This document shows positions 22,501 to 34,430 of a stretch of 64,000 bases of DNA, in pieces. The notes beneath the pieces are model-generated. The model was not told where the DNA came from. It ran no database searches and saw only the letters and a program-made list of their open reading frames with translations. Where the stretch lies: the NCBI GenBank assembly GCA_947471745.1, contig CANJKZ010001109.1, forward strand, positions 248,001 to 312,000, read 5' to 3'. Numbering within the stretch: the first letter of the stretch is position 1; each line of letters starts with the position of its first letter. The position numbers were made by a program, and so were the translations under genes. The stretch is from Closterium sp. Naga37s-1. Its lineage: Eukaryota; Streptophyta; Zygnematophyceae; Desmidiales; Closteriaceae.

Positions 22501-25500
22501 CTGAGGCTGGAGACCCTGGGACTGGGGGTGCCGGTTCTGGGGGTGCTGCTGCTGGTGGAGCTGGTCCTGGAGGAGCTGGAGCTGAGGGTTCTAGAGGTGC
22601 TGGGGCTGCTGGGGGTCCTAGAGCTGCTGGTGCTGGTAGCACTGCACAGTCGCGACTGTTCTTTGCTCCACCGTCTCGGTCGTCTCAGCCACCGTCTGAC
22701 TCTGTGCTTCGCCAGGTTCTTAGTTTCCCTTCGTCTACTGGTCTTCCGTTACAGCCTGGCTCACCGCTGCCTGCTCCTTCTCCTTACACTGAGCAGACAG
22801 GGGGTCTTACTGAGCGTCGTGAGCCTGCGTTGCGTCCTGTCTCGCCTATCCGTTCTGGTCGTTCCGGTCGTCGTGTTCCTCGTTCGTGTCAGCCGGCTGT
22901 CCCCGGCACCCACCTTGTAGTCCGTCGTCCTTCCTCTCCTCCGCAGAGTGTTCCCCTGCCGTCCCCTCCTGCGTCTTCTCTGCCTACCGTTCCTGAGCCT
23001 GAGTCTGACCGCGCTCGTGCTGCTCACCCTACTGTCACGCGTCTGCTAGCCACAGTTGTCACTGACCTGTCGTTTGAGTCTACTGCTGCGTCTGCCTTAG
23101 TCGCTGAGCTTGTTGACTTTGCTGCTGCCTGTCGTCTAGACTACGCCGCTAGTCTTGTTGCTGAGTCTGAGTCTGTCTGTCCTCCGTCTGTCGGGGGTGA
23201 GTGTGCTCTTGGCACGAACGTCATTGAGGACAGGCAGGAGGACCTTGAGTGTCTTGCAGCCGCTGCGCCTCATCTCGTGTCCATGCTGCTTGCCCCTGAG
23301 GGAGACCCGGATGCTCCAGACATCCCGACCCCGCGCTCTTACGCTGAGGTGATCGCGGGTGAGTACTCCTCTCAGTGGCAGACAGCCATGGACGCAGAGA
23401 TGGCATCTTGGAAGTCCATAGGCACGTACGTCGACGAGGTTCCCCATCCTGGGGCGAACATCGTCAGTGGCATGTGGATTTTCAGGGTGAAGCGGCCGCC
23501 AGGTTCTCCGCCTGTCTTCAAGGCTCGTTGTTAAGAAAGGAGCTCAGGCTAAGAAGCCATAGCTAAGTTTTAGGGTATATAAAAGAGAATTAGGAGAAGA
23601 AGTGGTTGAACTAGAAAGGAGGGGGATACAAGTAGCAAGCCCAAAAGGGTTATACTCACTTTTGAGTACCCCACTACAGACTAGACAAGCATTATAATCT
23701 GACACACCCCCATAGTCAAAGTGGGGTATAATCAGTACAGCATGCAGGCATAGAGCAAGAGTTCACAATGATAAGCAAAGCTAGAGGCTATCACAGAGGG
23801 CAAGTGAGGAGGAGGAGAGACTGTGGAGGGAGAGAAGATGCGAGGCAACGACTGAAGCTGCAGAGGCACGGGCACAGGAGCGGCTGACTCAGTGGCTACC
23901 GAAGCAAGGGCGACGGACTACTGGAGTGACTGGCTCCGCGGCTATAGACGAGCGGCAGGAGCAACGGACCCACTGGCGACTGGTGCAACAGGCTCACTGG
24001 CTACCGAAGCAAGGGCGACGGACTACAGGCGCTGCAGGCGACACGACAGCTACCTTCACACAACCTCCCCCAGCTGCCCCACTCCCCTCTCACACACCCC
24101 CTGTTCAAACCCTAGCTCCACTCCCACAGCACCCCCCTTAAACCCTAAACCCTAGGCTCCCACACACCCACCCCCCTCAGCGACAGCTGCAGCAGTGGGA
24201 GACGAGGGAGGAGGAGGAGCAAGGGGAGGAACACATGACCGCCACCCCCACACCCGCCACCCCCATGCTCGGCACCCCACACCCCCAGCACCACGGAATG
24301 CACGGGGGGGGGGGGGGGGAACGGTACAGGCTGCAGGTGCGGGCTGCTCCAGGGGCGGCCGCTGCAGGTGCGGGCTGCTCCAGGGGCGGCTGCTGCAGGT
24401 GCAGGCTGCTCCAGGGGCGGCTGCTGCAGTTGCGGGCTGCTCCAGGGGCGGCTGCTGCAGGTGAAAGGTAGGAGGGAGGGTTGCACCAGGGGCGGCCGCT
24501 CCAGGGGCCAGGGTCGGCTGCTCTGGGTCCAGGGGCGGCTGCACCAGGGGCGGCTGCTCTGGGTCCAGGGGCGGCTGCACCAGGGGCGGCTGCTCTGGGT
24601 CCAGGGGCGGCTGCTCCAGGGGCGGCTGCTCTGGGTCCAGGGGCGGCTGCACCAGGGGCGGCTGCTCTGGGTCCAGGGACGGCTGCTCCAGGGGCAGCGT
24701 CCAGGGGCGGCTGCAACAGGGGCGGCTGCTTCAGGGGCCAGGGGCGGCTGCAGAGGTCCAGGGGCGGCTGCAAAAGGGGCGGCTGCTCCAGGGGCCAGGG
24801 GCGGCTGCTCTGGTTCCAGGGGCGGCTGCACCAGGGGCGGCTGCTCTGGGTCCAGGGGCGGCTGCACCAGGGGCGGCGTCCAGGGGCGCCTGCTTTGCAG
24901 CCGCGTGCGCAGGTGAGGCAGAGGCGGCGGCCAGGGGGGGGGGCGCCTCGACGAGCAGGGACGGCGCCCAGGGGGCGCCGCGACGAGCAGGGGCGACGCC
25001 CCAGGGGCGCCGCGACGAGCAGTGGCGACGCCTCGCGGGTCCCGCAGGGGCGTCGCGACGAGCAGGGCGACGCCATGTGGGTCCCGCAGGGGCGTCGCGA
25101 CGAGCAGGAGCGGCGACGCACGGGTCCCGCAGGGGCGTCGCGACGAGCAGGAGCGGCTCCTCGCAGGGCGCCGCGAAGGGCAGGGTACGGGCGGGCAGAA
25201 CAGGTCCGCGCGCGGACGCCGGGCAGGTGCGCAGGCGGCGTGAGGGCAGGCCGCGCGCGGGGCAGGAAGACGCCGCGCGCCCGGGGCGCACGGCGGGCAG
25301 AAAACCACCGTGCGCCCCGAGCACACGGCGGGCAGAAAATCGCCGTGCGCCCGAGGCGCGCGGCAGGACGACAGGCAGCGGAAGCAAACTGGTGGGCCCA
25401 TTAAGGAAGGCAGCAGGAAGGTACCTGCTCTGAATACCATGTTAAGAAAGGAGCTCAGGCTAAGAAGCCATAGCTAAGTTTTAGGGTATATGAAAGAGAA

Positions 25501-26985
25501 TTAGGAGAAGAAGTGGTTGAACTAGAAAGGAGGGGGATACAAGTAGCAAGCCCAAAAGGGTTATACTCACTTTTGAGTACCCCACTACAGACTAGACAAG
25601 CATTATAATCTGACACTCGTTACGTTGCTCGAGGTTTCAGTCAGCGAGAGGGAGTTGACTTCTTCCAGACCTTCTCCCCCACCCCGAAGATGACCACTCT
25701 TTGGGTGCTGCTGCACGTTGCCGCTCAGCGTGACTACGAGCTTCACTCTCTTGACTTCAGCACAGCTTTCTTGCAGGGCAGCCTGCACGAGGAGATCTGG
25801 CTGCGCCGCCCGCCTGGCTTCACTGGGTCGTTCCCTCCTGGTACCCACTGGAGCCTCCGGCGGCCAGTCTACGGTCTCTGCCAGGCGCCACGTGAGTGGC
25901 ACGACACACTGAGGACGACACTTGCGGCTCTTGGGTTTGCTCCGTCGACTGCTGACCCGTCGCTGTTTCTGCGCACCGACACTTCGCTGCCGCCGTTCTA
26001 CATCCTCGTGTACGTCGACGACTTGGTCTTTGCCACTACTGACACTGAGGCTCTCGCCCTGGTGAAGTCGGAGCTGCAGAAGAGACAAACGTGCACAGAC
26101 CTGGGTGAGTTGCGCAGTTACCTTGGCTTGCAGATCACCCGGGACAGAGCACGCCGCACCATCACACTGACTCAGTCACACATGGTGCAGCAGGTCCTTC
26201 AGCGCTTCGGCTTCACCTGGTCCTCGGCACAAGCCACTCCTCTGGCTACAGGTCACTCGCTCTCAGCTCCACCTTCGGACGAGTCCCTAGAGCCGACTGG
26301 TCCGTACCCAGAGCTAGTTGGCTGCCTCATGTACCTGATGACCTGCACTCGTCCTGACCTCGCGTACCCTCTTGGCCTTCTGGCTTGCTACGTGGCTCCT
26401 GGTCGGCACCGAAAGGTGCACATGGATGCTGCTAAGAGGGTATTGCGCTACTTGTGCAGTACATCGGGCATGGGGCTCGTGCTTGGAGGACGGGGCGACG
26501 TTGTCCTCACTGGTCACTCGGACGCTTCTTGGGTTGACGACCAGGCTACGCAGCGGTCGTCACAGGGTTCACCTTCAGCCTTGGATTTGGCTCAGTCTTG
26601 GCGTTCTACACGCTCGTCTTCAGTTCTCAGCTCTAGTTGTGAGGCTGAGATCTACGCAGGGGCCATGGCTGCACAGAAGTTACGCTGGCTCACCTACCTG
26701 CTGACCGACTTGGGAGAGCGGCCACATTCTCCTCCAGTGTTGTACGTCGACAACAAGGCCGCCATTGCCTTGTGTCAGGAGCACAAACTGGAGCACAGAA
26801 CGAAGCACATCGCTCTACGTTACTTCTTGGCTTGAGAGTTGCAGCAGCGTGGTCAGCTTCGTCTTGCACACGTGGCCACTCGGGCCAACACTGCTGATAT
26901 ATTCACCAAGGCACTTCCGTCTGGTGATCATCAGCGTTTCTGCACTTTGTTAGGCCTTGTGCCCACTTTTCCTCACTTGCTGTAG
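19561..26985 (+). pseudogene. Element B gag-pol polyprotein, disrupted
   Basis: From ATG 19561: two LTPQQLREWY-type motifs; CX13CX4HX4C (Cys at 19792 and 19834, His at 19849, Cys at 19864); protease DSGAS near 20211; integrase HHCC region (about 20640-20770) and catalytic D, D, E; a Gly/Ala/Glu linker with two more PQQLREWY-like motifs (about 21975 and 22305); RT with YVDD (about 26011) and RNase H to TAG 26983-26985. Lesions: TAG at 20437-20439 (CAG in relatives), a 2-bp insertion near 21517 that moves the frame, insertion of D at 23529, and TGA at 26833-26835 (probably from CGA). Removing D and one TSD copy restores the frame between the two RT halves, which supports the element borders. 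Confidence 0.9.
23529..25615 (-). mobile_element. Element D: non-autonomous LTR element nested in the RT region of B
   Basis: LTRs are at 23529-23704 and 25440-25615 (176 bp, almost identical). The TSD CTCGT is at 23524-23528 and 25616-25620. The minus-strand PBS is TGGTATTCAGAGC, the PPT complement CACCCCCATAG. The interior of about 1.7 kb holds the same GCAGCCGCCCCTGG minisatellite as B plus GGGCGCCGCGACGAGCAG repeats; there are no Pol domains. D may be a deletion derivative mobilised by B-like enzymes. Confidence 0.95.
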
Positions 26986-27211
26986 ACTTTGCTTGTACTG
27001 TGATCTATATATATACCTGCATGCTTGCTCTGCTAGGTAGAGATCACTGTACTGTTGTTGTTGCATATATACCTCTGCATGTGAACTGGCCTTGTGGCCC
27101 TTTGCTTGTGCTCTGTGTGCGTGGTGACGTTGTGAACCACCCTGAGCTTGCTTTACTTCTCTTGACTGGTCTTGTGACCCCTTACTCTCCCCCACTTTGC
27201 CTATGGGGGTG

Positions 27212-27342
27212 TGTCAAATTATATGCCTATGTCATAATAGAATGTAGGCTTTAGTGGGGTAGCTAATGTAGGGTATAGTTTTTTGTTACTTGTACCCAAC
27301 TTTCTCGATAGTGCAATCCACCTTTTCCCTTTACTCTCGACA
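27212..27342 (+). repeat. 3' LTR of B
   Basis: 131 bp, matching the 5' LTR with a 1-bp length difference. It directly abuts the split remainder of the left LTR of C. Confidence 0.95.
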
Positions 27343-28453
27343 GACTAGACAATTACAGCATTCTGACACACCCCCATAGGCAAAGTGGGGTATGATCAGC
27401 ACATCAAGTAGTCGCATAAGAAGTTCATAAGCACAAGCAAAGCTAGAGGCAGTCACAGAGGGCAAGTGAGGAGGAGGAGGGACTTCGAGAGGAGTGGAGA
27501 TAGGAGGCGACGGGTGAAGCCGTAGACACACGGGCAACAGGAGCGGCGCGCACGGGCTATTGGACACAAGCAAGGGTATCCGGACTACTGGAGTCACTGG
27601 CTCCACGGCTAAGACGAGCGGCTGGAGCAACGGACCCACGGGCGACTGGCGCAGCAGGCTCGCTGGGCTACCGGAGCAAGGGTGACCCCCGGACTACTGG
27701 GCTGCTGACGTCACGACGGCTACCTCCGTTCAACCTCCCCCAACTGTCCCACACCCCCTTGCTGCACCCCTAGCTCCACTCCCACAACACCCCCCTACCG
27801 CCACTCCCTCGGCTCCCACACACACACCCCCCTCTGCGGCAGTTGCAGCAGTGGGAGACGGAGGAGGAGGAGGAGCAGGGGACGGCTCACACACCCGCCA
27901 CCCCTATACCCGCCACCCCCACACCCCCAACGCATGCGGCGCGCGCGCGGCGCGGGGCAGAAACGCGGGCAGCAGCTAGGGCGGCATGCGAGCAGAAGCG
28001 GGGCGGCGCACGGGTCCCTGGGGCGCCGCGACGGGCGATGGACAGGGCGGCGCGCGGGCCCCCAGGGCGCCGCGACGGGCGACGGGAGGGGGGGCGACGC
28101 GCGGGCCCCCAGGGCGCCGCGACGGGCGACGGGTAGGGCGACGCGCGGGCCCCCGGGGCGCCGCGACGGGCGACGGGAGGGGGCGACATGCGGGCCGCCG
28201 CGACGGGCGACAAGAGGGGACAGCGCGCGGGCCCCCGGGGCGCCGCGACGGGTGACGAAACTGCCGCGCGCGCCCGGGGCGCGTGGCGGTTTGGCGAGCA
28301 GAAAACCGCCGGGCGCTCGCCGCACGCGCCGCGCGCGCGGTAGGCAGAGAACGTCGCGCGCCCGGGGCGCGCGACAGGCAGGACAGCAGCGGAAGCAGCA
28401 GGGTGGGCCCATCTACAGGATCGACCTGCGAGGGTCGATCTACTCTGATAGCA

Positions 28454-28593
28454 TGTCAAGATAGCAAGCAGGAATGAATAGCAGAAGATGGGTTGCACTA
28501 GCAGTAGATAGGATACATATAGCAAACCCTAATTTGGGTTGTACTCACAATAGAGTACCCCACTGCAGAGTAGACAATTATAGTATTCTGACA
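28454..28593 (-). repeat. 5' LTR of C with PBS
   Basis: TGTCAAGATAGCAAGC..ATTCTGACA as read on the plus strand. The PBS complement CTCTGATAGCA lies just left, giving TGCTATCAGAG on the minus strand. Confidence 0.93.
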
Positions 28594-28598
28594 CGCTG

Positions 28599-31500
28599 CC
28601 CAGGCCGAGCCGCGCCGCCCAGCCCGAGCCGCCCTCCTGCTTCTACTACTACTGCTGCTGCTGGAGGTGCTGGAGGTGCTGGTGGGAGTCATGGAGGTGC
28701 TGCTGGTGCTGGAGGTGCTGGACCTGCTACTGACCGTCACTGCCTGTCATGGCCACTATCACGGTAGTTGTAGCGGCTAGGGGTGGACAGCAGCTGTCAC
28801 TGCCTCTCCCCGACGACCCCACCCCTCAGCAGCTTCGTGGGTGGGTTTTTCAGCGATGCAGTCCTGGTGGTGGAGGCTTAGGTTTTATGGGTACTGCATA
28901 GCGGCGACAGCAGCTTCCGCAGAGCACCTTCTCCCTACAGCAGCCTCGCGACTGTGCTTCTCAGCAGTGCGTCCCTGGTTGTGTAGAGGCTGCTGCTCTA
29001 GGTGCTAGTGAGTCTGTTGCCGCTCTAGGTGCTAGTGAGTCTGCTGCAGCTCTAAGTGCTCGTGACTCTACCGACGCTCTAGGTGCTAGTGCGTCTACTG
29101 CCACAGGTCCTACCTCAGCTGAGGCCTTGCACACTTTCACGTTTAACTCACGCGCGTCACGTTGCTTCTTTCGTGATTGCACCACAGTCACACCACTCAC
29201 AGCACCTGTCCTAGTCTCACTGGCTGACCCCACTTGGGGCCCAGTAGTTGCGCGAGCCTCTACTGTCCTCCCGTGTCCGGCAGTCCCCTCCGGGTCTCTC
29301 TAAAGTCTCCACCTCCCCGCGTTCTCGACGAACTTGTTGAGCAACGCAGTTCTCCTTGATGAATGGGTTGACACCTTCATTCTTGGAGGACAGCATGTGG
29401 CGATCTGTAAGTGCTCACGGACTGGCCGTCACCTTGCTACGTTCACTCGTCAGCCTGGGTCAGGCCTATACATACTGACCACTGTGTCAGCACAGGTGGC
29501 TGAGTCAGGTCAGGTGACTGTGTTGAATCGGGTGTCTGCGTCTGGTCAGCTTGCAGCGTCTTGCTCGTGTCGGGTGCTCTCTCACCAGACTCTCCTCTGG
29601 CACCACCGCCTAGGTCACCCCTCGCTGCCGCGTCTCCGCAGCATGCACTCCCGTCTCCTTGTCTCTAGCCTTCCCAGGTCCCTGCCCTCCCTACCGCGCT
29701 CGCCTGCACCGCCATGCCTTCCCTGCGTTGAGGGGCGGCAGCGCACCGCTCCTCACTCCTCCAAGTTTCCTCCAATCACTACTCCTCTGCAGACTCTCCA
29801 CATGGACGTTTGGGGCCCGGCCCTTGCTGGTGGAATGGACCAGGAGTGCTACATCCTGCTAGTTGTTTACGACTACACACTGTCAGAATTAGCAGTAGAA
29901 AGTAAGAAGAAAGGAGAGAGGTTCACTAGCAAGCAGTTGAGTACATATAGGAAACCCTAGATTGGGCTGTACTCGCTATAGAGTACCCCACTGCAGGCTA
30001 GACAAATACAACATTCTGACACACCCCCATAGCCAAAGTGGGGTGTAATCAGCACAATGAGCAGGTATAGCAGGAGTTCACAATAAGAAGCAAAGCTAGA
30101 GGTAATCACAGCGGGCAAGTGAGGAGGAGGAGGGACTGTGAGAGGAGAGAATATGAGAGACGGCGGCTGAAGCTGCAGACACACGGGCAACAGGAGCTGC
30201 TGGCACAGTGGCTACCGGGACAGTGCGCCCCGGACTACTGGAGTAACTGGCTCACGGGCTATGACGAGCTACAGGAGCAACGGACCCTCGGGCGACAGGC
30301 GCAGCAGACTCTCTGGGCTACCAGGACAGTGCGCCCCGGACTACAGGTGCTGCGGACGACAAGACAGCAGCCTCCGCTCAACCTCCTCCAACTGTCCCAC
30401 ACACCCTCCACACACCCACTGCTTCACTCCTAACTCCACTTGCACGTCACCCCCCTAGTACCACTCCTTCGGCTCCCACACACCCACCCCCCTCAGCGGC
30501 AGCTGCAGCACTGGGAGACGGAGGAGGAGGAGGAGTAGGGGACGACGCACAGAAACTGCACCTTTATACCCCCCACCCCCAAACCCTAATTCAGGAGAAC
30601 GAGCAGCAGCAGGGGTGGGGCGCCGTCAGAAGCACGGGGGACAGCGGGCAGCGCAGGGGCAGAGAAAACAGGGCGCCCACGGGCCTGGCGCAGCCCGTAC
30701 GAACCGCGTGCGGGCGGCCCGAGGCGCGCCCTGGCCTGGCGCAGTCCGTACGGGCCGCGCGCGGGCCTGGCGCTGCCCGTAGGGGCCGCGCGCGGGCCTG
30801 GCGCAGCCCGTACGGGCCGCGCGCGGGCCTGGCGCAGCCCGTACGGGCCGCGCGCAGGCTGTACGGGCCGCGCGCGGGCCCTACGCAGGTCGCGCAGGCC
30901 GCGACGGGCGACGGGGGGCGACGCGCGGGTCCCCGTCGCCCGTCGCAGCGCCTCCCGGGAGCGACGCGCGGAGTGACGGGGCAGAAAGCCGCCGCGCGCC
31001 TCGGGGCGCACGGCGGGCAGAAAACCGCCGCACGCTCCGAGCGCGCGGCGGGATGAAAAATCCGTCGCACGCCACGGGGCGTGCAACACACAGAGTAGCA
31101 GTAGCAGCGGAAGCAGTGAGGTGGTGGGCCCACCCACAGGATCGACCCAAGGGGATCGACCTGCTCTGATAGCATGTCAGAATTAGCAGTAGAAAGTAAG
31201 AATGAAGAAAGGAGAGAGGTTCACTAGCAAGCAGTTGAGTACATATAGGAAACCCTAGATTGAGCTGTACTCGCTATAGAGTACCCCACTGCAGGCTAGA
31301 CAAATACAACATTCTGACATACACGCTACACCACTGTCCTTCCCTTGCAGTGCAAAGCGGACGTCAGCGGTGTTTTGATCCCTGGATCCGTGCTACTCGC
31401 CATCAGCTACGCGAGCAGTTTCGTCCGGACTTCCCAGTCCTGCGTCTGCAATCTGACAGGGGCGGTGAGTTCTCTTCTGACCTCCTTGAGAAGGTCTGTC

Positions 31501-32659
31501 AAGACAAGGGCATCCGCCAGTCGTTCACACTTCCGGCCTCTCCTCAGCAAAATGAGATTGCTGAGAGTCGCATTGGCTTGATCATGGAGGTTGCTTGTAC
31601 CTCCATGATCCATGCGGGTGCTCCCCACATCCTGTGGCCGTTTGCGGTCCGATACGCTACGCATCAGCTCAACCTGTGGCCCCGTATCTTTGAGCCAGAG
31701 ACCTTGCCCACACTCTGGTGGACGGGGTAGTGAAGGCGGAGCTGCAGGAGAGACACACGTGCACTGACCTAGGTGAGTTGTGGAGCTATCTTGGCTTGCA
31801 GATCGCCTGGGACAGAGCACGCTGCACCATCACCCTGACTCTGTCACACATGGTGCACCAGGTCCTCCAGCGCTTTGGCTTCCAGTTCTCCTCGCCACAG
31901 CCCACTCCTCTGCCTTGCAATCACTCGCTCTCAGCTCCACCTTCGAACAAGTCTGTAGAGCCGAGTGATCCGTACCCAGAGCTTGTGGGTTGCCTCATGT
32001 ACTTGATGACGTGCACACGATCTGACCTCGCGTACCCTCACAGCATCCCGGCTCGCTACGTGGCTCTCGGTAGACACCGAAAGGTGCACTGGGATGCTGC
32101 GAAGGGGGTACTGCGTTACTTGTGCGGTACATCGTGCATGGGGCTCATGCTTGGAGGACAGGGTTCAGTGGTACTCACAGGACACTCCGATGCTTCTTGG
32201 GCCGACGACCAGATAACTCAGCGTTCGCCACAGGGTTACACCTTCAGTCTTGGCTCTTGTTCTGTCTCGTGGAGGTCCACTCGTTCTTCTGTGCTTGGTT
32301 CTAACTGTGAGGCCGAGATCTATGCTGGGGCCATGGCTGCACAGGAGCTACGCTGGCTGACCTACCTACTGACTGACTTGGGGGAGCGGCCTCATTCTCC
32401 TCCAGTTCTGTACGTCGACAACAAGGCAATGCTTGCCTTGTGTCGTGAGCAGAGACTGGAACACAGAACGAAGCACATTGCTCTTCGTTACTTTTTTGCT
32501 CGGGAGCTGCAGCAGCGTGGTCAGCTGCGCCTTGCTTACGTGGCCTCTCGGGCCAACACTGCTGATGTGTTCACCAAGGCCCTTGGGTTTGGTGATCATC
32601 AGCGTTTTTGCATTGCTCTTGGGCTTGTGCCCAGTCTGCCTCACCTGCTGGTTGGTTGA
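28599..32659 (+). pseudogene. Element H gag-pol remnants
   Basis: Before I (28599-29880): a PQQLRGW motif near 28825, protease active site changed from DSGAS to NSRAS (about 29147), TAA at 29301-29303, then the GAG-pre-integrase/zinc region (HHRLGH, CLPC) and MDVWGP of integrase. After I (31325-31730): integrase with QSDRGGE instead of HSDRGGE. At WTG (31728-31730, TAG) the sequence jumps to late RT (ELQERHTCTDLGEL), so the linker and the YVDD palm are deleted. RNase H continues intact to TGA 32657-32659 (DASWADD, DNKAM). The catalytic protease change and RT deletion make it non-functional. Confidence 0.9.
29881..31319 (-). mobile_element. Element I: non-autonomous LTR element nested in the integrase of H
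   Basis: LTRs are at 29881-30021 (141 bp) and 31175-31319 (145 bp, with a 4-bp AATG insertion). The minus-strand PBS is TGCTATCAGAGCAGG; the PPT complement is CACCCCCATAG. The flanks read TACAC-AC on the left and TACAC on the right, an imperfect TSD with a 2-nt offset. The GC-rich leader carries about seven 30-bp units (GCCTGGCGCAGCCCGTACGG). No Pol domains. Confidence 0.92.
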
Positions 32660-32904
32660 CCTGTCCTTGTTGTACACTGCTATATATCTTTATACCTGCA
32701 TGTTTACACTTGCTAGGTTGTGATCAGTCTACTGCCTTGCTATTATAACTTTGCAAATGAACTGGCATTGTGGTCGTTTGCTTGTGCTCAGTTTGTGTGG
32801 TGTCCTTGAGATCCACCCTGAGCTTTGCTTTGCTTGTTCTCTTGCTTGACTGGTCGTGTGACTGTCTATTGTGTTTGCTCTCTCCCACTTAGCCTATGGG
32901 GGTG

Positions 32905-33034
32905 TGTCAAACTGTATGTCTGTGTCTTCTCTAGGCTATAGTGGGTTAGCCTACAAGGGGTACAACACTTTAGGGTTAGTACTTGTACCCAACTCATTCA
33001 TAGTTCATCCAATCCTGCATCGTTGATTCTGATA
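32905..33034 (+). repeat. 3' LTR of H
   Basis: TGTCAAACTGTATGTC..GATTCTGATA; the terminal CA has become TA. The PPT TATGGGGGTG precedes it. Confidence 0.93.
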
Positions 33035-33039
33035 GTGAA

Positions 33040-34430
33040 GTAACCTCTTTTCCTGGAGATCCAGTTCTTATGCAGAGTTAACTAGCATACCAGTAGTACA
33101 TGTGAAAACTCGGGGTCCTAGAGTTTCTAAGTTAGGAAGGTTGCTAGGGGCAAGAAACGTGACTGGCGCGCGAACCAGGGTGTTGTCGAAATCGGTGGTT
33201 GTGGGTCGAAAAGTATGAAAAACTCGTGAGGGTGACCAGATCTGGAATGCAACGTAAAATTTCGTTCGCAAATAGTTTCGGATGGGCGCGAAATCTATTG
33301 TCCAGTAATTTCGTGTGGCGAAAAATTTCCTGAAGGGTTTCAAAGTTATGAAGTTTGAGTCAGTATCTACTGGGTCACACCCAACCAAATTTAGGAAGTT
33401 TGAGGGAGTTTTGGCCTGTTAGGGACTCCGGTTTTAATAAGAAGCCGCCTACTCCAAATCATGCATGTGATGTACGCTTCTTATTGTTTCAGAATTGTAA
33501 ATCGCCGAGTCCTGTTACGTTTATCTACAGATGCGCCAATCCAGTGGCACTCGCGAAGAATATGTTTCGGTGCTGTTACAACTTGCAGACTTCTGCAGCG
33601 GAGTGGAGATGAGGAGAGATTGTCGTGAATAGAAGGCGCTTCGAGGACTAAGCCTCACGTTGCGCCCCTTCATGGTTTGAGGGGTACGAACCGCCCGTGG
33701 TCGTCGGCGAGAGTGGCTCGGTACAGCTGGGCTAGCACCTTGCAGCTTCTTTGCGCTTCGACTTCACGTACCTCAATCCCAGGCTCGGCTGCAGACATCG
33801 AACTTGCGGAACCTCCGAAGGAGGCTGCAAATGGGGCCCAGTAATTCCGCGTGTCGCCTTGATCACCTCACGGAAGGGCGCTCAGCTTGGTTCTCAGCCC
33901 CCATCGCGAACACAATTCTGCGCCACGACTCCTTTGCCCGGAGCGTAGCAAATGTTGCCAGACGAACAGGCTCGGCGACACGCTTGGTCAAATGATGCTA
34001 TGCAAATCAAGCAAGGGCGTGCAATTCTGTAGGTAGTTGCGACGGTCGAGCGAAGACTACGCGAGGGTTCACGTACTGGCCGAGCCACCCTCTTCTGCCT
34101 GGGATTCGTCGCACTCTAGTTCGTGGTTATCGCAGTGGCAAGGGTTGTGGTTTCTGCGACCTACATAGCACGAGGCGCAAACCTGATCAGGGTATGCAAT
34201 TTCACGCACTTCAATATTCTCAGCTCAGCAGCAAACCCCCTCGGCTTTCACCTAGAAACTCGGGCCTCCCACCTCAGTTTTATTATCCCATCAGAACTCG
34301 ACATTTGACTTTATCGCAAGTAGTACGCAGTTAGTGCTACGAACTTGTAGCCCGTCTACCATAAAAATTTAGCAAGCATCCTAACTTGATCACCTGAAAG
34401 CTGTATAATCCTTGTGCTGCTTCTCTAGAG
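33040..34430. other. Intergenic, upstream of the secreted-protein gene
   Basis: It has ordinary base composition. I see no long coding frame, repeat or LTR. It probably includes the promoter of the gene starting at 34431, but no distinct element could be named. Confidence 0.5.

Larger units (their letters stand above)
18083..27342 (+). mobile_element. Element B: full-length copia retrotransposon nested in C, interrupted by D
   Basis: LTRs are at 18083-18214 and 27212-27342. The TSD GACTA is at 18078-18082 and 27343-27347. The PBS TGGTATTAAGAGCAAC starts at 18215 and the PPT CTATGGGGGTG ends at 27211. The LTRs are nearly identical, so insertion was recent. Between PBS and coding region lies a large CAGCCGCCCCTGG minisatellite. 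I see no N-terminal Gag (UBN2) domain. Confidence 0.95.
17964..28593 (-). mobile_element. Element C: short non-autonomous LTR element, interrupted by B
   Basis: Its 140-bp LTRs are 17964-18082 plus 27348-27368 (left, 3' LTR, split by B) and 28454-28593 (right, 5' LTR). The TSD CGCTG is at 17959-17963 and 28594-28598. The PBS on the minus strand is TGCTATCAGAG; the PPT complement CACCCCCATAG follows the left LTR. Without B the element is about 1.37 kb. Its interior (27369-28453) has GC-rich repeats of the type GGGCGCCGCGACGGGCGAC and no Pol domain, so it needs enzymes from a relative. Confidence 0.93.
17245..33034 (+). mobile_element. Element H: copia LTR retrotransposon split by nested elements C and I
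   Basis: LTRs are at 17245-17374 and 32905-33034 (130 bp each). The TSD GTGAA is at 17240-17244 and 33035-33039. The PBS TGGTAGTCAGAGCAGG follows the 5' LTR. The 3' LTR end has decayed from CA to TA. Its own sequence is 17245-17963, 28599-29880 and 31325-33034; the rest is nested insertions. A deletion removes the end of integrase, the linker and the RT palm. Confidence 0.93.

Noticed and set aside
24145-25440. Minus-strand open frame of about 430 codons in D
   Set aside because: Repeat-derived Pro/Ala/Gly text in a non-autonomous element, with no domain.
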